A stretch of DNA of 64,000 nucleotides from Polluticoccus soli (lineage in GTDB: Bacteria > Bacteroidota > Bacteroidia > Chitinophagales > Chitinophagaceae). Position numbers and translations under genes: made by a program. The stretch is taken from contig NZ_JARJHT010000001.1 of the NCBI RefSeq assembly GCF_029269745.1, forward strand, positions 682,001 to 746,000. Direction: 5' to 3'. Shown piece after piece: positions 8,439-18,500 of this stretch (the stretch's first letter is position 1; every line of letters starts with the position of its first letter). The notes under the pieces are model-generated. The model did not search any database and was not told the DNA's origin. It saw only the letters and a program-made list of their open reading frames with translations.

Positions 8439-8446
8439 CAAAATTA
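8439..8446 (-). promoter_or_regulatory. -7 element of rsfS-ftsH promoter
   Basis: The minus strand reads TAATTTTG, fitting TAnnTTTG, about 45 bases before the TTG start of rsfS. It overlaps the birA leader, so the two divergent promoters share the same 60 bases. Confidence 0.4.
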
Positions 8447-8454
8447 ATCAATCT

Positions 8455-9213
8455 TTGCCAGTTAATTTACAGGCCATTCTGGATGCCCCGATAATTCAAC
8501 TTGATACTATTGACAGCACCAATAACTATGCCATGCGGCTGGTAGATGCCGATACGGCACAAGAGGGTCTGACAATAGTAGCCGCTTCGCAAACGCAGGG
8601 TAAGGGCCAAAGAGGCCATACCTGGGCGGACAACCCCGGAGAAAGCCTGCTGATGAGCCTTATTATCCGCCCGCAGCACAGTTTGGAACGGCAATTCATG
8701 TTCAGTGCTACGGTGGCGGTAGCAATTGCAAATGTTTTGCAAAAACTGGACGAAAGGTGCGACGTGCAGATCAAGTGGCCTAATGACATCATTATCAATG
8801 ACAAAAAGGCAGGGGGCATTCTTATCGAAAATATAATACGCGGCAGCAGCTGGACCTATGCCGTGGTAGGCCTGGGGCTGAATGTAAACCAGCCGCTACT
8901 ACCGGCAGAGCTACCCTATGCCACGTCGTTGCACCAGGCAACCGGTCGGAGGTTTGATATGGATGAGCTATTGAGTCAGCTTCGCCAGGAAATAATAACG
9001 CTTACAGCTCACCCGCAGGCAGATGAAGATATCCTTGCGCAGTACAATGATTCATTATTCCGAAAGGGCAGCTTTCAAGCCTTTGGCAAAGATGGAGACA
9101 GGTGGAAGGCTGAAATCCTATCCGTTACTCCAGACGGAAAGCTACAAGTCCGGTTGGAAGATGGCACCGGCATCGGCTATGTCCACGGGAGTGTTGAATG
9201 GATCTGGGGATAG
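8455..9213 (+). CDS. birA: Biotin--[acetyl-CoA-carboxylase] ligase
   Basis: A 252-residue biotin protein ligase that activates biotin to biotinyl-AMP and attaches it to the carboxyl carrier protein of acetyl-CoA carboxylase. It has the catalytic BPL domain with LDTIDSTN (17-23), the adenylate-binding loop QGKGQRGHTW (48-57; GRGRRGR in E. coli), IKWPND and KKAGGIL, and the small C-terminal BPL_C domain. There is no N-terminal DNA-binding domain, so it is a class I ligase and not a repressor. The start is TTG 8455: the first ATG lies beyond the essential STN motif. It converges on the amidotransferase gene with only 3 bases between stops. Confidence 0.93.
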   Translation: MPVNLQAILDAPIIQLDTIDSTNNYAMRLVDADTAQEGLTIVAASQTQGKGQRGHTWADNPGESLLMSLIIRPQHSLERQFMFSATVAVAIANVLQKLDERCDVQIKWPNDIIINDKKAGGILIENIIRGSSWTYAVVGLGLNVNQPLLPAELPYATSLHQATGRRFDMDELLSQLRQEIITLTAHPQADEDILAQYNDSLFRKGSFQAFGKDGDRWKAEILSVTPDGKLQVRLEDGTGIGYVHGSVEWIWG

Positions 9214-9216
9214 CAG

Positions 9217-9777
9217 TTACAGCACAGCCCAGTTTATTAGCAGCTGCATGCCGTCCGGCGTTCCAATAGATTCAGGGTGGAACTGGATACCGGTGCATTG
9301 ATGACGTTCATGTACAAACGCCATGATCGTTCCATCATCAGTTTGCGCAATTGACTGCAATCCCGTTTCATCTAACTCTTCAATAGCTAACGAGTGGTAA
9401 CGCATAACCGTGAATGGAGAGGACACTCCTTGAAACAGCGGGTGTCCATTGTGAGTTACCTCGCTAGTTTTGCCATGCATTGGATGTTTGGCATGGACTA
9501 GTTTTGCACCGAAGAACATACCCAGGGCCTGGTGACCAAGGCATACCCCAAGTATTGGGATCTTGTCGTGAAAGTGGGCAATCGCATCCATGCAAATGCC
9601 AGCCTCTATAGGCGTTTCAGGGCCGGGAGAGATGATAAGACGTGAAGGATTCAGATCAATAAGCTGCTGCAGCGATAATTCGTCATTCCGATATACTACA
9701 CACTCATTACCTGTCTGCAGCAGGTAGTGATGCAGTATATAGGTAAACGAATCATAGTTATCGAGCAGTATCCACAT
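9217..9777 (-). CDS. Anthranilate/aminodeoxychorismate synthase, glutamine amidotransferase subunit
   Basis: A 186-residue class I glutamine amidotransferase that supplies ammonia to an anthranilate synthase (TrpE) or aminodeoxychorismate synthase (PabB) partner. It opens with LLDNYDSFTY, has the oxyanion segment SPGPETP, nucleophile Cys79 in GVCLGHQ, and His167/Glu169 in QFHPES. The partner subunit is not in this window. The gene stands outside any trp operon, so TrpG, PabA or a shared subunit are all possible. It overlaps cvpA by 20 bases and is the last gene of the yqeY-cvpA-amidotransferase operon. Confidence 0.9.
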   Translation of the reverse strand: MWILLDNYDSFTYILHHYLLQTGNECVVYRNDELSLQQLIDLNPSRLIISPGPETPIEAGICMDAIAHFHDKIPILGVCLGHQALGMFFGAKLVHAKHPMHGKTSEVTHNGHPLFQGVSSPFTVMRYHSLAIEELDETGLQSIAQTDDGTIMAFVHERHQCTGIQFHPESIGTPDGMQLLINWAVL

Positions 9778-10309
9778 GCGCGGGTTTGTTGACTCCGGAA
9801 AAGTATTGCTGCAGATCGGCGAACAGGCTTTTGACCATTGGCCACACCGACCCTATTTTGTCAAATGTCCATGGCGCAATTGGTGCAGTGTATGAATAGG
9901 TTTTGCTATCGGCGATGGTTTCCGGAGAGATCAGGCTCATCTGTGCTGCAAGCCAAAGTAAGGCACTCCAGATGACAGCAGCCATCAAAGCATATAAAAC
10001 TCCTCCTATTCCACTGTTCACCCAACCCAGCATCATAGCTCTCGCTGAAGTTTCGAGAGCTTTGGCAACCAATCGTACTCCAAACAGAATACCGACAAAC
10101 AATACCACAAAACTGACGATCTGGGCCCAGCCTGAAGTGACAATATGTTTGGCTGCCAGCCATGCGGCAAATTCATGCGAGAGTTTGAGCGAACAGATAA
10201 TGCCAAGGACTATGGCCAATAGAGAAAAAGCGGCTACAATGATTCCTTTCATGTAGCCGCGTATAAAGAAGATAACTACCAGCGTAATGCCAATAATGTC
10301 GATAACCAT
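9758..10309 (-). CDS. CvpA family membrane protein
   Basis: A 183-residue inner-membrane protein of the CvpA/colicin V production family. Four hydrophobic helices are visible: IDIIGITLVVIFFIRGYMKG, then AAFSLLAIVLGIICSL, VSFVVLFVGILFGVRL, and GGVLYALMAAVIWSALLWL. The RGYMKG turn after helix 1 is a family hallmark. The molecular role is unsettled; family members affect envelope integrity and purF expression in E. coli. The start ATG overlaps the yqeY stop by one base (TAATG), indicating translational coupling, and its 3' end overlaps the amidotransferase gene. Confidence 0.88.
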   Translation of the reverse strand: MVIDIIGITLVVIFFIRGYMKGIIVAAFSLLAIVLGIICSLKLSHEFAAWLAAKHIVTSGWAQIVSFVVLFVGILFGVRLVAKALETSARAMMLGWVNSGIGGVLYALMAAVIWSALLWLAAQMSLISPETIADSKTYSYTAPIAPWTFDKIGSVWPMVKSLFADLQQYFSGVNKPAHVDTAR

Positions 10310-10764
10310 TATCCGCCCGCTAGTAACTGTTTAACGTTCTCAGAGATCGCTTTGCCGTCAGCTTTGCCGGCCAGCTTTTTAGAAGCAACCCCCATTACTT
10401 TGCCCATATCGGCAGGCGAGCTTGCACCTACTTCAGTAATAATGGCTTTCAGTTCAGCTTGCAGCTCTTCCTGCGACATTTGTTTGGGCAGGAATTTTTC
10501 GATGATGGCCAGTTCTTCGCGCTCTTTCACTGCGAGATCTTCACGGTTTTGCTGGGTGAAGATATCGAGCGAATCACGACGTTGCTTAGCCATTTTCTGC
10601 AGCATTTTTGTTTCGTCCGCTTCGGTAAGCGTATCGCTTGCACCGGCCGATGTTTTTTCGATCAGGATCGCAGATTTGATAGCGCGAAGGGTACGCAATG
10701 CAGCTTCGTCTTTAGCTTTCATCGCGTCCTTCATTTGCTCCATTACTTTTTGTTCGAGTGACAT
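10309..10764 (-). CDS. GatB/YqeY domain-containing protein
   Basis: A 151-residue protein with the YqeY domain, related to the tRNA-binding tail of the amidotransferase subunit GatB. It begins SLEQKVMEQMKDAMKAKD and includes LRTLRAIKSAI, KQRRDSLDIF, EKFLPKQMS and the C-terminal DMGKVMGVASKKLAGKADG block. Free-standing YqeY proteins probably help aminoacyl-tRNA quality or transamidation, but this is not firmly shown. First gene of a three-gene operon with cvpA and a glutamine amidotransferase. No glutamine-tRNA amidotransferase gene is in the window. Confidence 0.92.
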   Translation of the reverse strand: MSLEQKVMEQMKDAMKAKDEAALRTLRAIKSAILIEKTSAGASDTLTEADETKMLQKMAKQRRDSLDIFTQQNREDLAVKEREELAIIEKFLPKQMSQEELQAELKAIITEVGASSPADMGKVMGVASKKLAGKADGKAISENVKQLLAGG

Positions 10765-10792
10765 ATAGTAAATGTAAAAGGTAAAATGAATT

Positions 10793-10808
10793 CCCGATAA
10801 GTATCGGG
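10793..10808. repeat. CCCGATA/TATCGGG palindrome
   Basis: CCCGATA-AG-TATCGGG lies between yqeY and gldC. The neighbouring A run (T run on minus) is on the wrong side for a gldC terminator, so its role is unclear. Confidence 0.45.
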
Positions 10809-10828
10809 AGCAAAAAAAATGAAATAAC

Positions 10829-11176
10829 CTAATTATTGCTGTTCTCTTTTTCGAGTGCGTCTGATGCTTTTTTCAGGAACGACTTCGCAAATTCTTTCAG
10901 CTCGTTCGACAGTTCTGCGTTCTTAGTTGCGCGCAGGTAAGTATCAGCCATACCGAAGAAAGTCTGGTAAAAGAAATCATTCATTTCGTCCACCATCATC
11001 TTCTTTGTCCACAGGTCGATGCGGAGAGCTGATTTCTGATCGCCGTCCCAAAGACCCAGTAATATAGCTTTCGCCTTCTGCAAGTCGTCTACGCCACCAT
11101 CAGGAGCGTTCCACTCAATGGTTTCCGGCATTTTTTCCTCGTCGAGCTCTACGTTTATGTTTATCGTTGATTTCAT
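10829..11176 (-). CDS. gldC: Gliding motility protein GldC
   Basis: A 115-residue cytoplasmic protein of the GldC family, first described in Flavobacterium johnsoniae gliding mutants. The full family core is present: a beta-strand start (INVELDEEKMPETIEWNAPD), GGVDDLQKAKAILLGLWD, LRIDLWTKKMMVDEMNDFF, and a helical FFGMADTYLRATKN segment. GldC is an auxiliary protein rather than a core T9SS component, and its biochemical role is unknown. It stands alone here, with a terminator (for the upstream mlaE-type gene) before it, so it likely has its own promoter. Many non-gliding Bacteroidota also keep it. Confidence 0.93.
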   Translation of the reverse strand: MKSTININVELDEEKMPETIEWNAPDGGVDDLQKAKAILLGLWDGDQKSALRIDLWTKKMMVDEMNDFFYQTFFGMADTYLRATKNAELSNELKEFAKSFLKKASDALEKENSNN

Positions 11177-11260
11177 ATGGCTACCCCAAGGGGTGTTATT
11201 TGTTACTAATTCTATGAGGGCGCAATTTACCTAAAAAATCGTTCGGGGGTTAAAACGACA

Positions 11261-11286
11261 ATGGCCACCTCGTCTGAAGTGGCCAT
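11261..11286 (-). terminator. Intrinsic terminator of mlaE-type gene
   Basis: ATGGCCAC (11261-11268) pairs with GTGGCCAT (11279-11286). On the minus strand it is followed by TGTCGTTTT. Confidence 0.65.
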
Positions 11287-11307
11287 CATCTATGAGAATT
11301 TCATATT

Positions 11308-12051
11308 TTATAACAATAGCGCGGAAAGCACATAGTCGGCCAGCAATATCAGGATACAACTAACAACCACGGAGGTGGTTGACGCACGGCCAATCTCGAG
11401 CGCCCCACCCTGCACATAGTAGCCATAATAAGCCGGGATGATCGAGATAATGAGCGAGAACACGAGCGCCTTAACGATTGCGAAAAACAAGTTGTATGGC
11501 AGAAAACCCTGGGTCAGGCCCTGATGAAATTGTTCCTGCGTCAGCACCTGTGAGAACATACCCGCTATATAACCGCCCCAGATAGTAACTGCGATCGACA
11601 ATACGATCAGCAAAGGCACCATGATAGCCGCGGCAATAATTTTAGGCAACACCAGGTAAGATTTGGTATTAATACCCATTATCTCCAGCGCGTCAATCTG
11701 TTCGCTCACGCGCATATTACCAAGCTCAGAGGCGATCTTAGACCCAACCACGCCCGCCAACACGATACAAATTACCGTCGGTGATAACTCAAGTATAGCA
11801 GAGTCGCGTATGATCTGTGCCACCACCGGTTTAGGAACCAACGGGCTCACCAGCTGGTAGGCTGTCTGTATTGTCAGTACGGCACCCAGGAAGAAAGAGA
11901 TCACTAAAACGATAGGCAGCGAACGAATTCCGATATCGTTGCATTGCTCCATGAACTCCTTCCAGTACACCTTGGTGTTCTCGGGTCTATTGATAGTGCC
12001 CGCCAGCATAATACTTATCCTGCCTAGGTGCTCAAAAAAATTGGTCAGCAT
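11308..12051 (-). CDS. MlaE family lipid ABC transporter permease
   Basis: A 247-residue inner-membrane permease of the MlaE/YrbE family, which works with an ATPase (MlaF) and an MCE protein (MlaD) to move phospholipid between the two membranes. Visible are the amphipathic start (FFEHLGRISIML), SLPIVLVISFFLGAVLTIQTAYQL, the conserved REL-like segment (VVGSKIASELGNMRVSEQIDALEIMG with ELG..M..QIDAL), and three further hydrophobic helices. ATG 12051 is chosen; a longer frame to 12123 adds a cysteine- and arginine-rich stretch unlike the family. No mlaF is adjacent. An MCE gene occurs at 44065-45018, far from here. It is bounded by terminators on both sides. Confidence 0.9.
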   Translation of the reverse strand: MLTNFFEHLGRISIMLAGTINRPENTKVYWKEFMEQCNDIGIRSLPIVLVISFFLGAVLTIQTAYQLVSPLVPKPVVAQIIRDSAILELSPTVICIVLAGVVGSKIASELGNMRVSEQIDALEIMGINTKSYLVLPKIIAAAIMVPLLIVLSIAVTIWGGYIAGMFSQVLTQEQFHQGLTQGFLPYNLFFAIVKALVFSLIISIIPAYYGYYVQGGALEIGRASTTSVVVSCILILLADYVLSALLL

Positions 12052-12141
12052 ATTGCCACAAATGTAAGTATTAGAACAACAAAAATCCCGCCACGGTTCA
12101 GCTCCGGCACTCCTGAATCTCAAACAGGTGTACTAAAAATA

Positions 12142-12169
12142 AAGAGGCCCGTACAAGTACGGACCTCTT
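12142..12169 (-). terminator. Intrinsic terminator of secDF
   Basis: The minus strand reads AAGAGGTCCGTAC, a TT loop, then GTACGGGCCTCTT followed by TATTTTT. One mismatch in a 13-bp stem. Confidence 0.8.
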
Positions 12170-12193
12170 CTATGCAATTAGACTTTAATAGTA

Positions 12194-15100
12194 TTAAGCC
12201 ATTTTCTTCAGCTCTTCGACGCGTGCTTCACGGTCTACTTCTTGTTTCAATCCACCGCTCTTGTCCATATCTACCAGGATAGGAGCAGCTACGAAGATAG
12301 AAGAGTAAGTACCGGTAACCACACCGATCAACATTGCAAAGGCGAAACCACGTGTTACTTCACCACCGAACACAAACAGGATCAGGATGGTCAGGAACAC
12401 TGTCAGCGACGTCATGATCGTACGGCTCAGTGTATCATTGATAGCGCGGTTGATAACGCTCTTCTTATCCTCATTTGGCGACTTGCGGAAGTATTCACGT
12501 ACGCGGTCGAATACGATAACGGTATCGTTCATCGAGAAACCGATAACGGTCAGTACCGCAGCGATAAAGTGCTGGTCGATCTCAAGGGCGAACGGCACTA
12601 TACCTTTAAAGAACGAGAATACAGCCAGGGTAACGCAAACGTCGTGCAACAAGGCCACGATAGTACCAACTGAGTACTGCCATTTGCGGAAACGCAACAG
12701 GATGTAGATGAAGATAGCCAGCAGCGAGAATACGGTAGCTTTTACGGCACCTGCTTTCAGATCATCCGATATAGTAGGCAGTACTGTTTGAGAGCTCTGC
12801 AGGTATTTGCTCTGGAACACATCCATGCTAGTACCGGCAGGAATAATACCTGAGCTGGTAAGACCTTCGTGCAGCTTTGCCAATACCTGGGCTTCAACTT
12901 CCTGGCCAGGCTGGGTGATCATATAGCTGGTAGTGATGTTCACCTGGTTGTCAGTACCAATCGTTTTCACCACAGGATATTCTCCAAACGAAGGTTTCAG
13001 TTTTTCACGAACCTCTTCCACTTTATGCTCCTGGTCGAATTTAACTGTATAGCTACGGCCACCAGAGAATTCAACGCCATAATGGAAACCATTAAAGAAC
13101 GAAGCGATACCCAACAGCAATACAACTACAGACAAGCCATAAGCGATCTTACGGAACTCAATAAACTTGAAGTGCGCTTTGCGGAAGATAGCATTTGAAA
13201 GACCAGTGAAATATTTGAAGTGACGACCGCGCCTCATATAGATATCTGTAACAAGACGAGATACCAGGATACCTGTGAACAGTGACAGCAGGATACCGAT
13301 GATCTGCGTGGTAGCGAAGCCCAGTACAGGACCCAGGCCAAACACGAACAGGATGACCGCAGTGATCAGGATAGTGATGTGACCATCAAGTACTGGCGCG
13401 TATGAACGCTTATAACCATCGGCTACCGCTTGTTCATAGCTCTTGCCCGAAGCAAGCTCTTCTTTAATACGCTCAAAAATGATAACGTTTGTATCGACCG
13501 CCATACCAATGGTCAGTACCAGACCGGCGATACCAGGCATTGTCAGTGTAGCGTGCAGTGCAGAAAGGATACCTATCGTAAACAGCAGGTTGAGGATCAG
13601 GGCAATGTTAGCCACGATACCACCAGTGTTATAGTAAACCAGCATCAGCACGAAGATCACTACGAAAGAGATCAGCAGTGAGTTCATACCAGCTGCAATA
13701 GATTCAGCACCCAGGGTAGGACCAACCACTTGTTCTTGCACGATACGTGCAGGTGCAGGCAGTTTACCAGATTTCAGGATGTTTGCCAGGTCGGTTGCAT
13801 CTTCAACAGTAAAGTTACCGCTGATAGACGTGTTACCGTTAGGGATCTCGCCGTTTACGAGCGGAGCTGAGTAAACTTTATCATCAAGCACAACAGCCAC
13901 AAAACGGCCGGTATTCTCGCCAGTCATTTTCTTCCAGCTGCGTGCACCGGCAACGTCCATGCTCATAGACACTTCTGGCTTTCCGGTCAGCGGGTTGTAA
14001 TCCATACGTGCGTCTGTAACGCGGTCACCTTCAAGTTTAGCGCCACCGCCCGGTGCAGTACGCAGAGCGTATAACAGGAGCGGAGCGTTGGGGTTGCGAA
14101 CATCAGCTTTTTCTTCAGCACCGTAAACAAATTTTACGTTGTTCGGAAACTTGTTCTTTACTACATCCAGGCTCAGATACTCGTTCAGTTTTGCAGTATC
14201 TTGTTTACGTACCAGGCCCACAACCGGACCTTGGTTTACCTGGTTTTGATCGGTTACGTTAGGACGCCAAACAAAAAACAGTGGATTTTTCTTTTGCACC
14301 TCAGCGTTAGCTTTAGAAGCAGAGTCAGTACCACCGGCAGCAGTTGTGGCCGTCGCTGACTTATCGCCACCCATCAATGAGGTTAGGCTGGCTGTATCGC
14401 TACCGGCTTTTGCAGTTGCAGAATCAGTAGTTGTTTGAGCAACAGTAGTTCCTGTTTTCGCAGCAGTGTCTTCTATTTTAACGCCTGACAGGTAAGCAGC
14501 CAGGGCGTCGTTGGCAGGTTGCAGGGAGTTTATCAGTTCCTGGTTGCTGTAAGTTTCGTAGAATTCAAGCTTAGCTGTTGACTGAAGGTAAGTACGCACA
14601 CGCTCAGGGTTACGGACACCAGCCAGCTCTACAGTGATAATACCTTTATTCTCATCGAGATTGATGTTTGGAGAAGCCACACCGAATTTATCGATACGGG
14701 TCAACAGTACGTTGTACGTACGTTTGATCGCATCGCGCCCTTCAGTATTGATCTTAGCCAGTACCTGCTCGTTGGTAGAATTCAAGGTAATGTCTTTCTC
14801 TGAAGGTTTAGTGAACAGGTAAGCCAGCTTAGCATTAGGGTTAGCCTTGGTGAAAGCTTCGCCGAAGAGCGTAACGAAGTTGGCCTGGCTATTTGCTTTT
14901 GCCTTGTCAGCATCAGCGATTGCCTTGTTCAAAACCGGATCGTTCGGATTGTTTGACATAGAACGTACCAGTTCGTCGAGGCTAACCTCGAGCGTTACGT
15001 TCATACCACCTTGCAGATCAAGGCCCAGGTTCAGCTCCTGCTCTTTAGCTTGTTGAAAAGTGTACTCTTTCAGCAGAGGCACTTTCATTACCTTTTCTCC

Positions 15101-15313
15101 CTGCATGCTGTCTGTCAGCCTGTCGTAGCGGGCATCAACCAGCTTTTCCAGCTCACGGCCAGTCGCGCCGGGCTGCTCAGCCTTTACTAATCGTTCTGCC
15201 TTAGCACGTGTTTTCTTCTCTACATTACGAACAATGAACGTAAATGAGAGCTGGTACAGCGAGATAAGGATAAGCGCAACGGTAAAAAATTTTACCAACC
15301 CTTTCAATTGCAT
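12194..15313 (-). CDS. secDF: Protein translocase subunit SecDF (fused)
   Basis: A 1039-residue fusion of SecD and SecF, the proton-driven accessory complex that pulls secreted proteins through SecYEG. After an N-terminal transmembrane helix comes the SecD P1 region (LNLGLDLQGGMNVTLEV), a long low-complexity, Ala/Thr/Ser-rich insert (about residues 290-340), then DLANILKSGKLPAP, the SecD membrane block with AVDTNVIIFERIKEEL, and the SecF half with GVEFSGGRSY and GFSMNDTVIVFDRVRE. The fused form is normal in Bacteroidota. The insert resembles a flexible periplasmic spacer. Likely important here because T9SS cargo must first cross via Sec. Confidence 0.97.
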   Translation of the reverse strand: MQLKGLVKFFTVALILISLYQLSFTFIVRNVEKKTRAKAERLVKAEQPGATGRELEKLVDARYDRLTDSMQGEKVMKVPLLKEYTFQQAKEQELNLGLDLQGGMNVTLEVSLDELVRSMSNNPNDPVLNKAIADADKAKANSQANFVTLFGEAFTKANPNAKLAYLFTKPSEKDITLNSTNEQVLAKINTEGRDAIKRTYNVLLTRIDKFGVASPNINLDENKGIITVELAGVRNPERVRTYLQSTAKLEFYETYSNQELINSLQPANDALAAYLSGVKIEDTAAKTGTTVAQTTTDSATAKAGSDTASLTSLMGGDKSATATTAAGGTDSASKANAEVQKKNPLFFVWRPNVTDQNQVNQGPVVGLVRKQDTAKLNEYLSLDVVKNKFPNNVKFVYGAEEKADVRNPNAPLLLYALRTAPGGGAKLEGDRVTDARMDYNPLTGKPEVSMSMDVAGARSWKKMTGENTGRFVAVVLDDKVYSAPLVNGEIPNGNTSISGNFTVEDATDLANILKSGKLPAPARIVQEQVVGPTLGAESIAAGMNSLLISFVVIFVLMLVYYNTGGIVANIALILNLLFTIGILSALHATLTMPGIAGLVLTIGMAVDTNVIIFERIKEELASGKSYEQAVADGYKRSYAPVLDGHITILITAVILFVFGLGPVLGFATTQIIGILLSLFTGILVSRLVTDIYMRRGRHFKYFTGLSNAIFRKAHFKFIEFRKIAYGLSVVVLLLGIASFFNGFHYGVEFSGGRSYTVKFDQEHKVEEVREKLKPSFGEYPVVKTIGTDNQVNITTSYMITQPGQEVEAQVLAKLHEGLTSSGIIPAGTSMDVFQSKYLQSSQTVLPTISDDLKAGAVKATVFSLLAIFIYILLRFRKWQYSVGTIVALLHDVCVTLAVFSFFKGIVPFALEIDQHFIAAVLTVIGFSMNDTVIVFDRVREYFRKSPNEDKKSVINRAINDTLSRTIMTSLTVFLTILILFVFGGEVTRGFAFAMLIGVVTGTYSSIFVAAPILVDMDKSGGLKQEVDREARVEELKKMA

Positions 15314-15371
15314 AGGTGTCGTGGATTATATCTATTGAAAACTATTGAATACTCTGATAATCAGAAGTTGG

Positions 15372-15401
15372 CAAAAATAGGATTAAATACGAAATGACCA
15401 A
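15372..15401 (-). promoter_or_regulatory. secDF promoter
   Basis: On the minus strand TTG (15401-15399), a 19-base spacer, and TATTTTTG (15379-15372) fit the Bacteroidota sigma-ABfr consensus. The predicted leader is about 50 bases. Confidence 0.6.
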
Positions 15402-15526
15402 GCTTCGGGCGAAGTTTACAGGATTTTTACGGTAAAAGGTTCTTTCTCAAAATCTTTTAGCATTTTTTTAATGAATGTCTTATTTTTACGAGATAACTAT
15501 TCAAGATTTAATAAATCTGTAAAAGC

Positions 15527-18500
15527 ATGATACGAAAATTTACGCTATTATTCCTGGCGTGTGTAGCATCCGTGTCACTATCCAAAGCTCAGCCGGTGTG
15601 CGGCTTTGATAAAGTGCATAAGGAGAGGATGCAAACCAACCCTGAATATGCAGCTGCTGTAAACCAGTTCAATGTCAGTGCTGCAGCCTGGTTAGCGCAG
15701 CAACAGGCCAATCCACAAGCCCTGGTTACGACTTTTGGCGGAAACAAGGCCTGGGAAATACCGGTTGTAGTACACGTTGTGCATACCGGGCAGGCTATAG
15801 GCACTCAAAAAAACCCTTCTATTGCAACCATACAAAATTTCGTCAACTATCTTTCCCAGGCTTTTACGGCCTCTTATTCAGGTCACTTACTTGAAACGAA
15901 CGGTGGAACGCGCATTCCCATAGTATTTAAGCTGGCAGCACGTACCCCTAACTGTGGGCCCACCAACGGTATTGAACGTATAGACTTAAGCAGCAACAGT
16001 GCCTACAATGCTGACGGTGTTGGCTCACCTGGCCTGTCTGACGCAGCAATGAAAGCAACCGTACCCGGCTGGCCTTCAACAGAATATTATAATATCTGGA
16101 TAGTAACTGAGATCGATGGCAAGGATGGCTCCAGCGGTGTATTTACCGCGGGTTATGCTTACTTTCCCCAAACTACTGCATTTGCTGTAGATGGTACAGT
16201 TGTACTCGCAGCTTCGGTTAATGTAGGCAATTCGGTGATCACTCACGAATTAGGCCATGCGTTCAACCTTTACCACGTATTTGAAGGTGGAACTACAACT
16301 ACCTGCCCTCCTGCACCTGATGATTTCGTGGCCGACACCGAGCCTCAAAGGCAATCGAATTTTGACTGCCCGTCATTGCAAGTACCGGTACCAATAAACC
16401 CGTGCACTGGTGTACAGTACGGTAACGGCCCAAGAAACTTCATGGATTACTCAAACTGTAAAGATCGTTTTACACCTGGTCAACGCGTGCGCGTATGGGA
16501 TGCCTTACAGAATCTAACTGCAATTGCGGGACAGCCCACAACCAGGTCATCTTTGATTTCTTCACTTGGCGCTACCCCACTAGGTGCTACCGTGGCTGCA
16601 GCATTCTGTAACCCAACTGGTAACGGTACCAACTCTAGCCAAGGCTTGCGTGCGGTAACGATCGTTAAACAAACCACTTCACAACCTGACACGCTTCTGA
16701 TGAATGCCATATCGGGCAGTGTAACCGAAGATGGCAATCTCAACTATTTTGATCGTACTTGCCAGCATCGTGTTGAACTCATTGGTGGTACCACTTACCA
16801 ATTCAGAGCACGTGTTGGTTTCACCAACGAAAACGTGCGCGCATGGATCGATTATAATAACAACGGCTCATTTACCGACCCCGGAGAACTTATTTATGCG
16901 CCTCCTGCCGGTAACGGCCAACGTCCTTTTGGCGTGGGTGGATTCACTGTGCCAACGACAGCTGTAAGCTGTATACCGCTGAGAATGCGTGTAGCAACAA
17001 TGGCATCGCCTGCTACCCCTACAGCTTGCATTAACCTGGGCAACGGACAAGCTGAAGACTATGAAGTGATCATCCGTGGCGCTGGCGGTGGCGGCGGTAT
17101 CGTTCCAGGTCTGGTAGATGTTACCCTGGCTCCTGGCATCGGTAACCCATCGTGCGATAGTACTTATATGAAGCTTATTGCAAAACCAGTTGGCTCAACA
17201 CTGCCTTTGTGGTACCAATGGTTCAAGAAAACTCCGGGTGCACCTCCTACAGTTACTGCAGGACCATCAGTTGCGCCTGTTAACGATACATCTTCATGGA
17301 CGTCAACTGGTGCGGGTGGTCTGTATCCTGACTGGACCTTCCGTGATAAAGACACTATCTGGGTTCGCATGGCCTTCCCTGGCAACTGCGGTGTAGACAC
17401 TACCACTGACTCGTTCGTGATCTACCGTCCTGACTTTGTAGCTCCTTCAGTAGGTATTGGTATCGTAGGTGGTGTTAACCCAACCTGCGTTGATGAGGTC
17501 GTAACACTCGGCATTACCAGCCAATCAAATACAGGCGGCGCCAGCTTCCAGTGGTTCAGGAATGGTAACCCAATACCCGGTGCCAACAGTGCTACTTACA
17601 ATGTGCTGAACCAAGGCAACGGAGATTCTTACTACCTGCAAGTAACATTGACACCTGTCAACTGTAATAATTTCACCACTACACTTAGCACTACTCCGAT
17701 AACCATAAACCATACGACCAAAACGCCAACTGCAAGCATTGCGTTGACTGTTGGTACTAACCCGGGCTGTGCCGGCCAGGTGCTGACATATACCGCAGGC
17801 GGTACTGTACTTGGTACGAGTCCGTCTTACCAATGGCGTGTAAACAGCATTAATGTTCCAGGCGCAAACGCATCAACATTCAGCTCAACATTTAATAACG
17901 GCGATGTTGTATCGGTTGTTATTACTTCAAGCTCACTTTGCGCTGCGATACCAACGGCTACAGCAACTGCACCGGCTATCCAGCAACAGCTGAAAACTGC
18001 TGATATCACTATTACCCAGGTATCTGGCGGTAACCCAGCCTGCTCTGGTCACCCTGTAGTGTTCAGCGCTACGCCTGTTAATTCGGGTCCACCGGCACCA
18101 CAGTTCCAATGGCTGATCAACAACAGCCCTGTGATCGGCGCTAACAGCCCTGTATTTAATACTACCAGCCTGCTGAATGGCGACGTGGTGAAATGCGTTT
18201 TGATCTCTACAGATCCTTGCGTTGTAAACACACTGGATACTTCTGCTCCAATTCAAATGAATGTAACGCCAAGCAAGGTTCCGAAGATCACCTTCACGAT
18301 CACTAAGGGTAACAACCCAGGATGCCTGGATTCACTGGTTGAATTCACAGCAACTGTTACCGACGCTGGTACCAATCCACAGATCGAATGGCTGGTGAAT
18401 GGTTTCCCGCTGAACCTGAACAATCCGGTATACAGCACTACCAACCTGCTGAACAATGACGTGGTAATTGCCCGCATCGTTCCAACAGATGGAGATTGCT

